In this document: piece by piece, positions 1 through 14,409 of the stretch
Layout of the letters: each line of letters opens with the position of its first letter
Numbering within the stretch: the first letter of the stretch is position 1
Assembly (NCBI GenBank): GCA_907165065.1
Contig: OU015538.1
Coordinates: forward strand, 16,693,165-16,757,164
DNA length: 64,000 nucleotides
Source of the DNA: Caprimulgus europaeus
Lineage: Eukaryota; Chordata; Aves; Caprimulgiformes; Caprimulgidae
Reading direction: 5' to 3'
Position numbers and translations under genes: made by a program
The notes under the pieces: model-generated
The model's input: the letters and a program-made list of their open reading frames with translations, nothing else
What the model was told of the DNA's origin: nothing
Databases searched by the model: none

Positions 1-3000
1 TATCAAGGAAGAGAACAGAATAACTTTATTTTGTTGCAGGTTTTTATGCCACCTTTTTAAAGATCTATTTTCTGAACCGAAGTAGCTTAAAAAGGATGTT
101 GCATACAAACAATAAGAAATGTAATTGTTTAGACTTTTTCTTTTCTTAAATAAGGTACAAGACATCATATGTATCTCTCAGGAAATAGTATCTAGAAATT
201 ATTACTATGCATGAAAACATACTAATTTACAATGGTCACTTATAAGAAATTTTCAACAATCACAGGAAATGTGGAAAAATATAGTTTCCATATAGTATCA
301 GCTTAATCAGAAATTTTGGGGTTTTTTCATAATCATGAATATAAATACTGTTGCTTGGGTCAAATACAAAAAGCTTGCTTTCTACCTCCCTTCCCCTTAC
401 TGGGCACGTACAACCTCAAATTTATTATAAAGAATTACATGCACAGTGGCCTACAAGCACAGCCAGTTCTTTTACCAGAAAACCCCCCACCCTTCCAGTT
501 TACAATTAATACACATTGTTTATTAAAAGCCATACTCAGAATAAAGATACAGTAATAAAATAACAAAGTACTTAAAAATGCTGATGGCTAAATATATTCA
601 AATTCCAAATATTTTAATCTATGAGGCAATCTGAATTCATTCTTTCAATGTTCCAATATAACCCAACAGCTCAGAGAAGCCAAGGTCACTGTTCAAGGGT
701 TCTAGGGGATGCACTGGATCTCTTTACAGTGTCTTGACAATTAGAGGCAGAGAGAGAAGGGGACAGAAAGGTAAAAATAAGTGGTGGAAGGAAATGGACA
801 GTAGCCTGCAATAGGAAGGCATGTTCAACAGTTTACACAACTGTGGATATAGAAGTACTTGCTCAAGTTACTTTATCTACGTATTTCATTTCTATTTGCA
901 AAGTGAAACAGTACAATAATGACACCCACGTTACAGTCAGTAAGGCACTCGAGTTCCACCAAAACAGCCATCATAAAGCCATGACAAATATTGCCTGGAG
1001 ATCCTTACATCCTGGAGCAGCATCTTGACGAAATCTTGCATCTAGTTTGGTTTTTCTTTATTTTCTTTCTTTAATACTTCTTGTTAGAGCTCTCAATTAG
1101 GAATGTTCTTCCAGGCTTAAGGTGGCCAAATTTATGTGATTTATTACATAATAAAGGTAAAGCATTAGGATTTTATGTAAATACTACATAGCTCTTATGA
1201 GGTAGCTATTCCTCAAGCAAAACTGAGCTACCAGTTTTTCTTTTGGATTCATGAGGAGTTATATATCCTTTAAGGACTAATCTATGCTATACATACCAAG
1301 ATTTATTTGGATTTAGATGAAGGTCATATTGGCAACAAGAGAACTAGAATTCCTGAGACGAAACATATTTTAATGCATCATGCCAAATGAGGAAAGTATC
1401 CTTTCAAATTGTTATGAGAATGTATCAGAAAAAAATACATGATAAAACTTGGTGTGTAGCTGATATAATTCATTTATCCTGGCAATTTCAACTGAACAGA
1501 ATATTTGACTTCAAATGAGCACAATCACATATGCTGCAGCCACTCACGGAAGAACAGAGTCTATTTCACTTTGGGATCCTGAGCTGGGCAAAGTGGGTGT
1601 TGTATGGATTGGCCAAATGAGCCCACTGGATATATTAAGGCTTCAACTACCTCAGTAAAAGGAGGTTACTATCCCTTTTGGTCTCTTAGTGTATTTCAAT
1701 TCAGAGCTCACTAATTTACTTAAGGCAAAAAGTGACTATTTAAACTGTTCTGTCTGATTCTGTCCAAGACACATGAGACAGTATTTGCATGAGCTCCTTA
1801 ATCAGCAGATTGCTGGTGCATGACAGTTTAATCTCCAAAAAGAGGGGAGTGACAAGCAGCTGCAGCTGATAACCTTTTTTACTTGCACAGTTACCTCTGA
1901 TGATATTCATCCACCGCTTTCTTCCCTGTGAGCATCCACTGGAAACAGACAAAGATGAAATGCAGCTTTTGAGGAACCTCTACAGAAGATAAAGCTTTCT
2001 GACCTTCTGGCAAATCATCTGCCATGTCATCCTTTGTAAACCCTACTTCACATTGCAATCTTATCCTCATGATAAATAACAGGAAGGTTATGGCTACTAC
2101 TTGAACTAGAAAATGAAAGATATATTGACTGAAATCACTGTGTGGATGATAACATCAGGTTTTGGTGGCAACAACTCTAGAAATGCTGCCGGTGGGAAAA
2201 GCAAATGGTCCTCCCTCACATGTCAGTAATTTACTGTGATTTTGCCTTCACAGTTTTCCCCAAACACCCACCTCTTCCAGCACTCGTTCCCAACGGCATC
2301 ATCTCTGCGCTGCTCTGACAGGACAGATGAAGAATACATAGAATTTTTTTCAGGATAGAAAGCTGATGGACACTGGCTCAGCTCTGCTCACTCGCTGGTA
2401 ATCAGAACGTTTGTGCACTCTCTTTTGCAGCTGCTGGCTGTTACCTCTGCTCTCACCCAACAAATTCTGGTTGTGGATGTCCTTGAGGTGATAAGCAACT
2501 GCTCTTTTAATTAAGCAACAATGGGAACTTCCATCGTATACTCATCACATACCGGCTCATTTGTATCAGATCTTCCTTTTCTAAAGTTTATGATTCTAAA
2601 CCCATTCTGGTAGCTTCTGGTAACAATTTTCTCCCTTTTCCTACTCCACTGATTTTCCATAATGGTAAGCTCTCTTTTTCAAACTCTTAAGACAGCTCCT
2701 TGCAAGGAATGTTAGGAAAGGGAATTCCGAAGTTTCAATCACAAAGAGACAAACTCACAATGTCATTATTATTGAACACTTTAAATTTATGACTATATTG
2801 CAGCTTTACAGAGTGCATATAAGTTACATTTTATTTATATTCTAGATGTAAGCAAATAGCAGTGTGCACATATCTCACTATGGTAAGTTATTTTCTTGCT
2901 TTTCTAACATTTAAAACTTTAATTTTGTGCTATGTAGGAGGCCAAGGATCTGTATTTCTGACTTTTTAAAAAATAAATCAAGGCTAAGTACAAAGGCAGT

Positions 3001-4859
3001 TGTTTTGCCACAATAAGACATTTCAGCAATATCTGAATAACTCAAGGATTTCTCAAAAACTTATACATCTTAATTTGGCTGAAACCAAAAATTAGTCCAA
3101 GACTGGCCTATTTATAAGCTTCTGAAAGTAATTGTTTGCACTTGTAAAACATTTTAAAATTATAAACTGTCAGATTACATAAGAAATACGAAGCACCCAA
3201 CACTCATGTTAAGTGAGCAAAAAAGCATCTTTCAAATACAATTTATAGGAATATTATATAACTAAACTTATCTAAACCAAGTGATTTATATTCACCTCGG
3301 AGAACTGAAAAATCTAAGTGCCAAAACCTGCAAGATATCAGGTCCACAGCACCTGACATTTTCAGAATCATCCCCTCACTTTTTTCAATAGGAACAATTT
3401 TATACAAATCACCCATGTAAATCTTTTTAAGTGATATCTATATAGCTTGTATGTTGTAATAGGCAGAACATGGACTGTATTAAAAAAGGCAATAATTTCT
3501 TCTTGTTGTTTGTTTTTTAAACTTTAGCTTTCTCCTTAATTTAAATAAGAGACACAAGATAAGGAAAAATATCACTATTATTTGTGAAGGAGCTGGCATA
3601 AGTGTAAAACTAATAATACTATAAAGTGAACAGGAAGAGGGACATCAAAGGCGAAAAAAACCCAACCCAAAACAACCATGAATAACATCCAGGATATAAA
3701 TTTAGCCCAGAATCAGAAAAAAAAACCCCGATCCTTGGAATATGACTTATTTGTTATATTTTATTATATGTCAGATGTCAGCTAGCAGGAAAGTAACAAA
3801 GAAGGCACAGAGGACAAGGTAAGAACGCCTGCCTGCCTTCCCTGCAACAACAGCTCCTTCACATGTAACAGCAGTTATTATGCTCAATTTTAGATGGGAA
3901 ATTCAACACTTAAAAATCTATTTCTATCAAATCACATTGATTTAAGAAAGATTAATCAGATACAGCAGAGTATGCCAAAATATTAAATTGTTAATTGAAG
4001 TAATTCACTGCATGTAGAAAAGCCACCTACTCTCTTCAAACAACCTGTTATAAAACCCTGCCGACCAGGGAATTGGGTCTGCACACAAGACATGAGGCAC
4101 TGACACCACAGGACCTAATGGTCTAAAAGGGGAACAGCGCACCAAGAAGTAATATTTCTACCTTGAATCTCTTTTTATCATTCTTTTTTTGGTGCATGAT
4201 CCAAACATAAATGACTCTATGACTGGTAGACACAACAAGCTATTAGCTCTACTGTGCTAATCATCTGCAAATTAAACTGTAGTAAACCCAAAGTAAGTCT
4301 CCATGCTAAAGTTGTTAAGATCTTCTCTGTCAATAACCTGCATAAAATGAATTATACAATTATACCTCAGTGCAAACTGTAATGACTACAAATTACAGCA
4401 GTAATTGTATTATACAGCAAAGTGATTTGATTCATTGCTTACAAGGCATAATTAATAAGCTTAAATAAGGTTATCTCTATATTCCATCTTTAGAGTCTAT
4501 TTTTCTGAAAAGTAATTTGGCGTGATTTTTTTACCCAACACCTCATTGCTCTGACTGCCAGAAATATTTAATGCACGTTTTTGGGTGAAAGTCATGAGCA
4601 TCATCTTAAATTACTGAGGTAAGTCTGGTAGGGTCTGTGAAGAATTGGGAGGCATCACTACTCACAGGACATGAAATGAAGAGATAAACATAAATAGAAG
4701 GCAATCTTGTATGGCAGAGTGCTCTTTATGGGTATCTGTTGATGAGCAAGGGCAGGGAACTGACTAAAGCAGATTGCATTTGCATTTATGTTAGGTGAAA
4801 GTTCATTTTAATTTCATTGATTGTTGTTAAGTTAGAGTAACATAGTCTTTACTATTAGC
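1..4859. other. AT-rich non-coding DNA, nothing recognised
   Basis: No repeat family, RNA gene or convincing exon was recognised here. A TTTATT at about 24-29 would read as AATAAA on the minus strand, so the window edge could be the end of a minus-strand transcript. That hexamer is very common in DNA this AT-rich and no associated coding exon could be recognised. Short minus-strand open frames near 1000-1100 lack a usable splice acceptor. Confidence 0.5.
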
Positions 4860-5021
4860 AGGTTGCCCAAGGAATTTGTGGATGCCCCCTCCCTGGAAGT
4901 GTTTAAGGCCAGGTTGGATGAGGCTTTGAGCAACCTCGTCTAGTGGAAGGTGTCCCTGCTTATGGCAGTGGGGTTGGAACTGGATGATCCCTTCCAACCC
5001 AAACATTCTATGATTCTATGG
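4860..5021 (+). mobile_element. CR1 retrotransposon 3' end
   Basis: This is a 5'-truncated copy of the avian CR1 non-LTR retrotransposon, in sense orientation on the plus strand. It starts with the GGTTGCCCAAGGAATTTGTGG segment and continues through the conserved GGCCAGGTTGGATG and TGATCCCTTCCAACCC blocks. It ends in the diagnostic short 3' repeat ATTCTATGATTCTATGG. CR1 copies are usually truncated like this because reverse transcription starts at the 3' repeat and seldom reaches the 5' end. No coding sequence is retained. The close match to the general avian 3' consensus suggests a moderately old copy. Confidence 0.96.
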
Positions 5022-8000
5022 TTTCCCAGGGGCAAAAGAATTAGAAGGCTAGGCTAGGGTGACACCTCACAGTCCCAGCTTCCCATCCCAAACAATAAGC
5101 AATTAGGTTTGGCAGAAAAGGTCCGCTGAGCAGTCCCTCTCATACAGAGACTGCAAAGGTTGAGATAACAGAGGAACACTTGGTGGACTGGACCAAGAGA
5201 AGCATCTTTTAAGTCAGCCACACCTACTTGGCCTAAAGTTCACGAGAATGGCATTCTGTCTTAAGGACATAAGCAAAGGCCTCCCTATCTATTATGAAGT
5301 CATCTGTGCTAAGCTGCAGAGTTGGCAGAACAGCACAGACATGTTTTGCAAAAGACTGACATGTCAAATTTGGAAGCAGTATTGCACAAGAAACTTACTG
5401 TAAGACAGAAAAAGGGCAGAAAGAAAAATATCTTAACTCTGGACTGTAGCCAGTTTGATAAAGGTTCTTGATAATGAGAGAATGAGTGGAGATGATCATT
5501 AATAGCATGCCCCTAAATCCCTTAAGGCCCACTTTACCCTCGTAAGATATTATTTAAATACAAAGAGGTCATCAATTAAGAATAACAGAGAGGGTAACAT
5601 ATAGAATACTTCCAGTTTGTGTCCTAGTGTGCATCTCTATTCATTTCAATCAGAGATTTTGTTGGGGTTTTGTTGTTGGTTTTGGTTTTGTTTGTTTTTC
5701 AAATAAATGGTCTTCATTTCATAAGCCTACACTATTCTCATTAAAGAAGTTTTTGCAGTGACTTCCAGCTAGACCTTTCTGTTCTTAAGGGCAGTATTAA
5801 GTAGCAGAGCTGCCATGGGATGCAGTTATCCTCATCCTGCAGCTAAATGAAGGAAATTTGTGAAATCTGGTATTTATCTGGAAAGATAAGGCTCATGGAA
5901 ACAAAAGCTTTAAGACTTCTTTGGTTGCTATTTTGTTCAATAGAAAAAAAGGCTATTCATTATTATTAGAACAATTGCCTTAATTAAAATGCTGATTCAG
6001 CTTGCTCTTTAGTAGATCATTATAATGAAGATTATGAAAATCAGGAAAGAAGCCAGAACAGCAATCAACTCTATTTTGGAATAAGCTAAAGAACACCTGA
6101 GAGCTTTACAACTTTGTCTTTTGATATGATCTTGAAAAACTATTTTCAGCATCTTCAAACAAGGATGTTAGTCACCAGCAGAAGGTATATTAGTTTACCT
6201 CTATTTTTCTTTAATGTGTGCTTTGATCATGTTAACAATATTATTTGAAAATGTTAGTATGAAATTCCAGTGGAAATCCTGAATTTCTGAATGCCTGTAT
6301 TTAGCCATAACAATCTCTGGAGTTGCACTCAAACAGGGACAATAAACTGGATGTCAAATATTTGACTGTCAGTTTGAGCAGAAGTATGTAACTGTGCAGC
6401 CAGGAATCATTTTTAATAATTGAAAGCACTTCATATTCATGCAAGCTGCATATAAGAAATATATGTTTTTAGAATGTTTTCATCCTAAGAATAAGGTCAA
6501 TAAACCCTTAATTTTATAAAGATTTTTTCTTTTCCCCTGACATAACTACCTTAAAAATGTAGTACAGATGTAGGTCATATTTTTATGCAAATGAAAGAGA
6601 TTTTTTTTTTCCAAATAAAGACACTGCCTAGTTAGAGATACAGTACTATAAATTATGATTTAATTGAGATTTCTTACAGAAGTTCCTTATGCATGTACAG
6701 TTCAGGAAAAAATCATTATTTATGGAATTTTGATTACCAAGGAAACAAAAAACAAACCAAATAAAAAACACCCTCAGAACCCTGGCTTGAATTTCCCCTT
6801 CCTCTCAGCAGCTCTGCTTAGTAGTAATTGGTATAGGAATGGTTCTCCCCCATTAAAGTTTCTTCTTTCATAAAACAGAGATGAGAATCTCTCTGAACAT
6901 GATTCAAATAATTAACTGTCTGCATCTATTTTGGTTGATATATGTCAACCCTGCAAAGCTAATGGAGCTGTTAGCTAAAGAGATTGTATAGTACCCAAAA
7001 AGGCTATCCAAAGCAGTACAGTATGTGAAATACTTGTTTTATGCTCGTTACCAACAAAGTATTTTCTTCTATTTCAGAACACTGCAGGTACCCCACAACA
7101 CCAAAAAAGAAAATCTACTACAAGTAAGGTAGATTTTAGACACTGTGACATACAAATCTATGTTACTACTCTTCAGCTTCCAATTTTAGAGTAATGAAAA
7201 ATCAAAGTTCATTGAATTACACAATACAGACTTCTTCTAGGCTGAAATTCAATTAAAGAATCCATTAAGTAGTATTTTTTCAGAGCTGACAAAAAAGAAG
7301 TGTAATCAACAGACTGGAGAACTATTGAAATAATGAACCTACATTTAACAGTTCTGAACCACAATGCTGGATCCCTGTTACACTGTCAGCCTAATTTTTT
7401 GTGTGTACAAGCATGTGATCCAAAGTGCAGTACAAATATCTTTCAGTATGAAAACCTTAATATTCTTTTAATTTTTGCAGTGAAACCAGCAACAATTCTG
7501 GTACCTCAACACAAAGAGATGCTGTCTTTCTTTGTTTTTAACACCCAGTGATGGATATACTGCAACTACTTTTCATTCACTGCTTCTTACTTTCCGGGTT
7601 TTGCATTGAATTCTGTAAGCCTTGGGTAACTGTAGCTTATTCAAATGCATTGCATTTGTAATCCTTAAAACCCCAACAGTTGTTCTTTGACTGGAAGGGC
7701 TATTTCTAAATCTCAGTTAAAGCTCACTTGTTCTGATATTTCAGGTAGATTTAGCTGTTACATGTCAAAAAAAGAATGACTAAAAACACGACACAGTGAA
7801 GTCATCACCACTGTACATCCCTCTCTAGAGGCACATAAGTAGGTCTGTATTTTCTGCTTTCTTCCATGTGAATGCACTATCCCTTGAGCAAAAATTGGAC
7901 CCCCAAAGCTAATGCTCTTCCTAAAGCATTATCCCCACCTTTCTCATATGCGTCTCCCTCTTTCAGATCAAACACCTGTACAAGTGAGTCTCAGCAGAAT

Positions 8001-11000
8001 AAAACCCCTCATCAAGATGAAGCTGCTGCACAAGCGTGAATCACTACATTCTCAGCCATGCTGTGAAATCAACGTGAAGAACAAGGCAGCATAGCACATC
8101 AGTAAAAAATCTGCATCACTACTTGACTTCACAGATCACAGCATATCCTAAGATACTGTTACTGCCCTGCCAATATCCATATACCATGAATAAATTTCCC
8201 AATGAGCAACACAACAACAGCTAGCCCTCTTGTCAACAGCAGAATTGCACCAGTGGTTTTTGGTGCCCAGCAGATGATGCCTGCCCCCATGGCACCTCTA
8301 ACCAGTGGTAATCCAAACTGCTAACACAAGGTTCTGTGGTCTGTTTTTCTGCATCGAGCTAACAATGCTGACAGCACCTCACCTCTCAGAAAGTAATTGC
8401 TGTGTTGAAGATACTTGGGTGGTGTTTATTATCCCTGCCTTTTGCCAGCTCTTCATCTTCTTCATTTTCTTCATTGTTTTAACAACAATTGAAAAGACTG
8501 AACAAAATCACTATAAAAATGTATTACACTAGCACTAAACACTGGCCATGTAGTTGCACTGATTAGACAAAACTGATTTAGTTGAATTTGAAATTCACTG
8601 GGAATCCAAGACATAAATGTATGGAAAAATGTGGTGATACATGCTTTATTTTTACTTGTTTGCAAAAAAAGCCATAACTTTATCAAACATTATAAACACT
8701 TTCACTGCTGACAACCCTCTTCAAACATCAACTACTGTAATTTTCCACACATTTACATAATACGGGCTGATTAAGCTGTCAGAATTTTCATTGCTGCTTG
8801 CTGCAGAAATAAAAAATAAAAACACAGCGTTCACAGTGGATTGCCCTCACAAGATCTTGACACTGGAGCATAAGAAACAGTAAAATGGCTAATCTGAAGC
8901 ATATGGGGGAGTATTCTTCTCAATTACTAATTCTTTCATCCATGCAGAATTGAAGCAGCCTCTTTCCCTCAGCGTAAGATCTGCCCTAGTTTTTAGCAAC
9001 CCACGTAACAACAATCCCTCCCATGGATCTGCAGTCCTGCCTGAAGAGGACCACTGAAGTGGACACCCTTATCCTTCACAACTCCTACTAAGTTACAATG
9101 TCTCTTACCCTGACAATTTAATTCTTACAGGAACTACAAACCCTCAAGGTCTCAATCATCTGGGAACCTCGAGAGCTATTACAAGAACTTAGCCTAGCTC
9201 TCCCCAATGTTATTTCAATGGAATGTAATGCCCTCCCAGTTTATCAGACACATCTGCTCTGGCTTATATTGAAGTAGCATTGATATTCATCCCAAGATAC
9301 ATATGGCAAGATGTGAGTTATCATATGAACATAACAGATTTATAACAAAAATTACCATGTCATTATCATTGCTGCCTTTACGTTGCCATGCAGTTTCCTC
9401 TCAAAATAATACATGTTGTCGCACATCTCATAATTAAATCATCATTTCTGTAACTTCCACAGTAAGACCAAAGTTCTGAAGTTGAAAGGGAGTTCTACAG
9501 AGAACTACCAATAATACAGAACATTTATAAAGCCAAAGAAATACTCTGTTGTGGATAAAAGAGTACTTTGAATTCCTTTCCTTTCAGCAGAAATGGATAG
9601 GTACAAGAACTTTTGCTGGTGAACATTTTCTAAAATATAATTTAAAAATATCACAGAAAGATAAAAGTGATCAATCCATCCCCTATGAAATCATCCCATC
9701 ACATCTGACACATTAAATTAATTCAGGCCAAATAAAAACCACATATACCAGTTTAACAATATTCTAAAAAGAAGTTTAACAAACCACAATAACCAACCAT
9801 GAAAACAGCGGCACTGACGCTTCTAAGCAAGAAGAATTTATTCTTATGAATTGGTCTTCCTCGCATCAGCAACCAGTTTAAGACATAAATCAACATTAGA
9901 AACACAATTCTAAAATGAGAACAAATAAAAGTTGTCTGGAATGCTTGTATAATCACACAGTGAGAACTGTGACATTCTTTTCTCCTCAAAAGAACAGCTT
10001 AAATTGCCTCTGAAATTCCATTTGAGAACATTCAGTTTCTCTGTTGTCATCTTCATACCCATTTACAATAATTTTAATGGTTCAGAAAAGAAATCTGGTA
10101 AACAAGAATATGGATTTTACTTTTCTTCTGAAAGAGCTACAGAATGGTCAGCTGCACTGTGGTCCGGCAGTGTGCTTCTACCCTGAACTGCAACTAATCT
10201 GCCTTCCTCATTGAAAGCTGTCTTTTTATCTTAGCCTGACTTTTCACAGGGGAATTAATGATACTCTTATTATGGTTATTGTGAACAGTTAATCTCTACA
10301 CTATAAAAAGAAAAGATATTGTTATAATTTAGTATGCCTTTAAATATTTTATCTTCATTGATGCTAAACTTGCTTCTTCCCTTATACTTCAGCTGTTCAT
10401 TTTTTGAAAGTCAAAAAATAGTAGACACTTTTCATCCTTTATAGATTCACTGAAATTAATGCAGAACCCCAATTCCCCATTGAAATCTAAGTAAAACTGT
10501 ACATTGTTATGTAAATATACTTTGATTAAAAATAAAAAATTACCTGCACTTCTATTAGCTATAGCACTCAGCTCAAAATAGCCTGTGTAACAGATCTGTG
10601 TCTGAGGCACAATAACAATTACTGTGAGCTCACACTCATATTTTCCAATTAGAACCATCTCTTCTCCCGCTTTGTGACAAGTAAAATACCTAAGAATCAG
10701 GAAACTTCAACAAAACCAAACCAAGATCTTTTGTCACCCTGTTCCTGGTGAATATCAGTTCCTATCAACTGGAACTAAATCATGACTATGCACCATGCCA
10801 ACTGACTTTCTCTCCTGATGAGCCTGAATCTCCTGGATTTCCTAGGTGTGTAATCTAACCATTAGTAACCAAAAAGGCAGAGAGCTTTCTGCTTTGGTCA
10901 GTCATCCTTCCAATTCATATTTGTAAGAAGGCAGTTTTTAGTTGTGTGCCTAAATGGAAGACTGAAACACGTCAGCCCACAGAGGCTTAAAAGTCCAGCC

Positions 11001-14000
11001 ACCCAGTGACACCGATGACAAGCTGAAGGCCATCCCCACTCAAGGTACAAGTCATATTTCAGACACATCTCCCTTCATTTACCCGTCATCAGCTGCCTTA
11101 TGTGTCCCATTTAGTAAATCTCTCATTTGCATTCTTGAACTTCTGGTTTATTCAGGCCCATAACTCTTACTGCTGGACTGACATAATTATATCCTGGTAT
11201 CTGTTTAATTTGCATGTGAAATTAATTAATTCTACGTTCACAGCACATAACATCTTGTTCTAAGTACTATTTAAAAGTTGCTAAGATATTCAGACTATTA
11301 GAAAAGATGGATTAATTAGAATACTAGTAATCTATTAGTAACTGTGAGGCAATAACAGGGTACTACTTATCATCATGTACCAATTTAAAATATTGTGAAA
11401 ATAAATTATTATTGAAAAGGATAGTGCAATTCTGAGCTAAATAATTATTCCTGTTATAACATTATTCTCCCTTATTCAGAATTTTAAAGTTGCAGAATAT
11501 GGAACTATGCTGTGAAAACAGAGATTTTAAAAAAAGATTCATTGTCCTGTCAGACTACCTGCCTAATGCCAGATAAATTCTGTTAATATCTGTCAGCCTT
11601 CCTCTCCCCTCCAAAACATTGCTAATAAAAATATTCTTCCCTCTCCTAACTTTTATCACATTGTGTTGGAAAGAAAACCACAGGAACATGGTCTATCTCT
11701 ACCACAGTGATTTTACAGTGTGTACCTGTGGTATTTAGTAAAACAGGGCTCAACTTTTTTTTTTTTAAATTACAAATAGGACAGTGTTCCCACACTAATA
11801 CAAATAGTGCCAATAGCTACAATTTGTCCTGGAATACACAGATAAATCCTACACTAATCAGGCTTCCATCTGAAGCCAGGCCTGCACTGCACTGCACTTT
11901 CCTTCATATCACTTCCAAACATTTCAGCCCTTGTGAATGGTACTTTCTGGGATCTCATTATAATAGATTATGCATGTTTTATATGTTGCCTCAGAGAACT
12001 GCATATTTTAATACACACACATCTCATCAAGAAATACTAGATTTGCCAGTTTTACTTTATCTACCCTTCATAGATAATTTGCCTTCTTAACAGAATTGAA
12101 AAGAGATTTTTAAGTGATTTTAATACAGGAAGATATCCAGCAGCTGGAGCCAACTGTAAAAAATTTGAAGTCCTATTAATTTTTTATCACACGACCAAAA
12201 GGACACTGCTCTGTGTAGATTACACAGGCACATTCAAATAAGTTTAGGAAAGAAGCTTCAGACATTGTTCTCAGAATAATTTTAAGTAATGGATAACAAT
12301 GCCCATGAAAAGATGAGTGAGAAAAAAATGCTAAAAAAAATCTATTTTGATCAGCCAACCAACTACACAAGTGTGTCAAACACATGCATTTTCATTTCTC
12401 TAAGAACAGGTTCAACGAAGCATTAAAGAACATATTACCACAGAGACAGCTGTATTCTGGCATACTAAATCAGCAGACACACAGGTTACTTTCCTGATTT
12501 ATCTATCCCATAGCATCTTCCTGCCAAGGCTGAGCCCCATGACAGAGAGAGCAGACTCATTCTAAAGACATATGCTATACTTCATCTTTTTTCAAAATTT
12601 CAAGCCATTGTGATCATGGTAGAATCTGACACAGAAACTAAAAGATTTATAGTGCTAAGCCTTGCACAGCTCACAAAGATTTGCAAAGATGACCAAAGCA
12701 GCACTTCTTTCATACACTTACTAATTGTAGCATAAAAGCCAAATCAGTCTGTTAATGGAGAAGAAACCTCAGAAAAGTTAAATGGTAAAAGATCTTTATT
12801 CTAGATTCCTGACCTTCCTCTTTAAATTCTCAACACACAGGACATAAATTCTTTATATTCCCACTACAGCTGGGATCTTTTTTCAGCTTTCAAAGATTTT
12901 CCTGCCAAAAAACTACTACTACTCATTTACTACATACTTTTATTCAGTGTTCACCAAAACTTGAACTGCATCTCAGAAAACATCATTGCTAAATAGCAAA
13001 ATTTGTAACAGTATCCCCTACCATCTTGTTAAAAACCAAGACAATGAAAAATGTTAAATGTTAAAAACCAATGAAAAATGAAAGCTCTGGATCCCTGGTA
13101 CATGAACAAAATGCACTGCTGATAAAAAAAAAATGAAAAAAAATCAAGTTTAAAATAATGTTAAAAGATCTCAAACAACAATAATCACAGTCAAGCTGAA
13201 AGCAAAGTTAATTTTTCAATAGTCTAGTCTATCATTAAGGATCAACATACATGTAGATAAAAACGCAACAAGCTGTAGCTTACCTTGAGTAAGTTTTGTG
13301 GCCTGGCCTCTCACAAAGCAAAAACATTCTTTAGTTCCAAAAATGTTTAAAAAGAAAATGTGGGATCCAACTTGGCTGAATCCACCTAAGACTTCTTAAA
13401 GGCAGGGACAGTGACTTGGACTAGTAAACTGGTGAAAATGGTGTTTATGCTTTTGTTACCAAAGTACTTAATTATTACTGCTTATTAAATTAACAAGAGC
13501 AGATCATTATCAATGGTGGGGCAGGACAAGTTAGAGGATTTCAAAACAGGAAATAAGACTACTTCCTTGGAATGACCTAGGGTCTGACAGTATCTTTCTC
13601 TGAGCATGCTGTCATTTCATACCTTATTTAAAATCAGAGATACTTTGTGAAAATGAAGCAATGGACCAAGCTGCCACAGGAGACTGTACAGTCAGTTTTT
13701 GTAGGAACATTCCTTTTTCTACTAAGCTACTTATTAAAGGAAGGTTAGGAATAATTACATCAAGCCTGAACAATAGAACAAATGATGTGTTAGAAACACC
13801 TTTCAATCCAAGTAAGAATAAGAACAAAAAATCTGTCGCATTTCTCTGTGTAAACAGGATCACTTATAATGGTGAACCAGAAACTCTATTTGCATTCCAA
13901 ATTATCTTTTTTAAGATAAAACTGAAATAATATTTTTTCCACTGATATTGAACTATCACTCAAAGTAGCGACTCTATAGACTCTAGGTAAGCCATCAAGA

Positions 14001-14409
14001 TTCATTTCACTCACTGTAACTAAAATAACAAAATATATCATTCATGTGCACATAGGCTTTGTCCTCTGTTTTCATGGTCCACTTATATACACAGTTATAT
14101 AAGAAAAAAATTAACACAGGTCCTTGATTATCTTATCATTCTACAGCCCACACACAAGATCAGGGAAGAAACAGAAAAGAGCTACCATCCATGTACGTGT
14201 TTAGATTACTTAGGGAACAGAAATGACTGTATAAGCCTTAGCACAGACTCATGTGCATTTCAGTACTCTGTGTTTTCATGCTTTAACACTGGCTACATCA
14301 AGACAGAGCACTGGATGTAGCCAGTGCCCCAAACACTCTATGGTTTCTATTCCCATTTAGTATCGGTTTGTTGCTGTGTGCAAGAACTGAATTTCTTCCC
14401 TCTCTATTC
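5022..14409. other. AT-rich non-coding DNA with two minus-strand exon-like segments
   Basis: Mostly unremarkable AT-rich sequence. A T/GT-rich low-complexity stretch lies at about 5658-5700. Two minus-strand segments, 13284-13328 and 10544-10669, have good donor-like boundaries and an open, phase-compatible frame; they are treated as a finding, not called as a gene. A strong inverted repeat lies at 14287-14326. Several open frames of 60-127 codons (for example 11707-12090 plus) show no splice signals or recognisable protein content and look like chance. Confidence 0.5.
14287..14326. repeat. Inverted repeat, 13-bp perfect arms
   Basis: The left arm CACTGGCTACATC (14287-14299) is the exact reverse complement of the right arm GATGTAGCCAGTG (14314-14326), with a 14-nt spacer. 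The arms are more GC-rich than the surroundings. The stem is shorter than a typical microRNA precursor stem, so no RNA gene is claimed. It sits about 85 bp before the CR1 fragment that starts near 14410. Confidence 0.9.

Noticed and set aside
1024..1110. Minus-strand open frame near the left edge (LDARFRQDAAPG)
   Set aside because: A stop codon lies just upstream and there is no pyrimidine tract for an acceptor; 24 codons open by chance is ordinary.
13661..13930. Overlapping open frames on both strands of about 80-90 codons
   Set aside because: Mutually antisense frames with no splice sites or recognised content.
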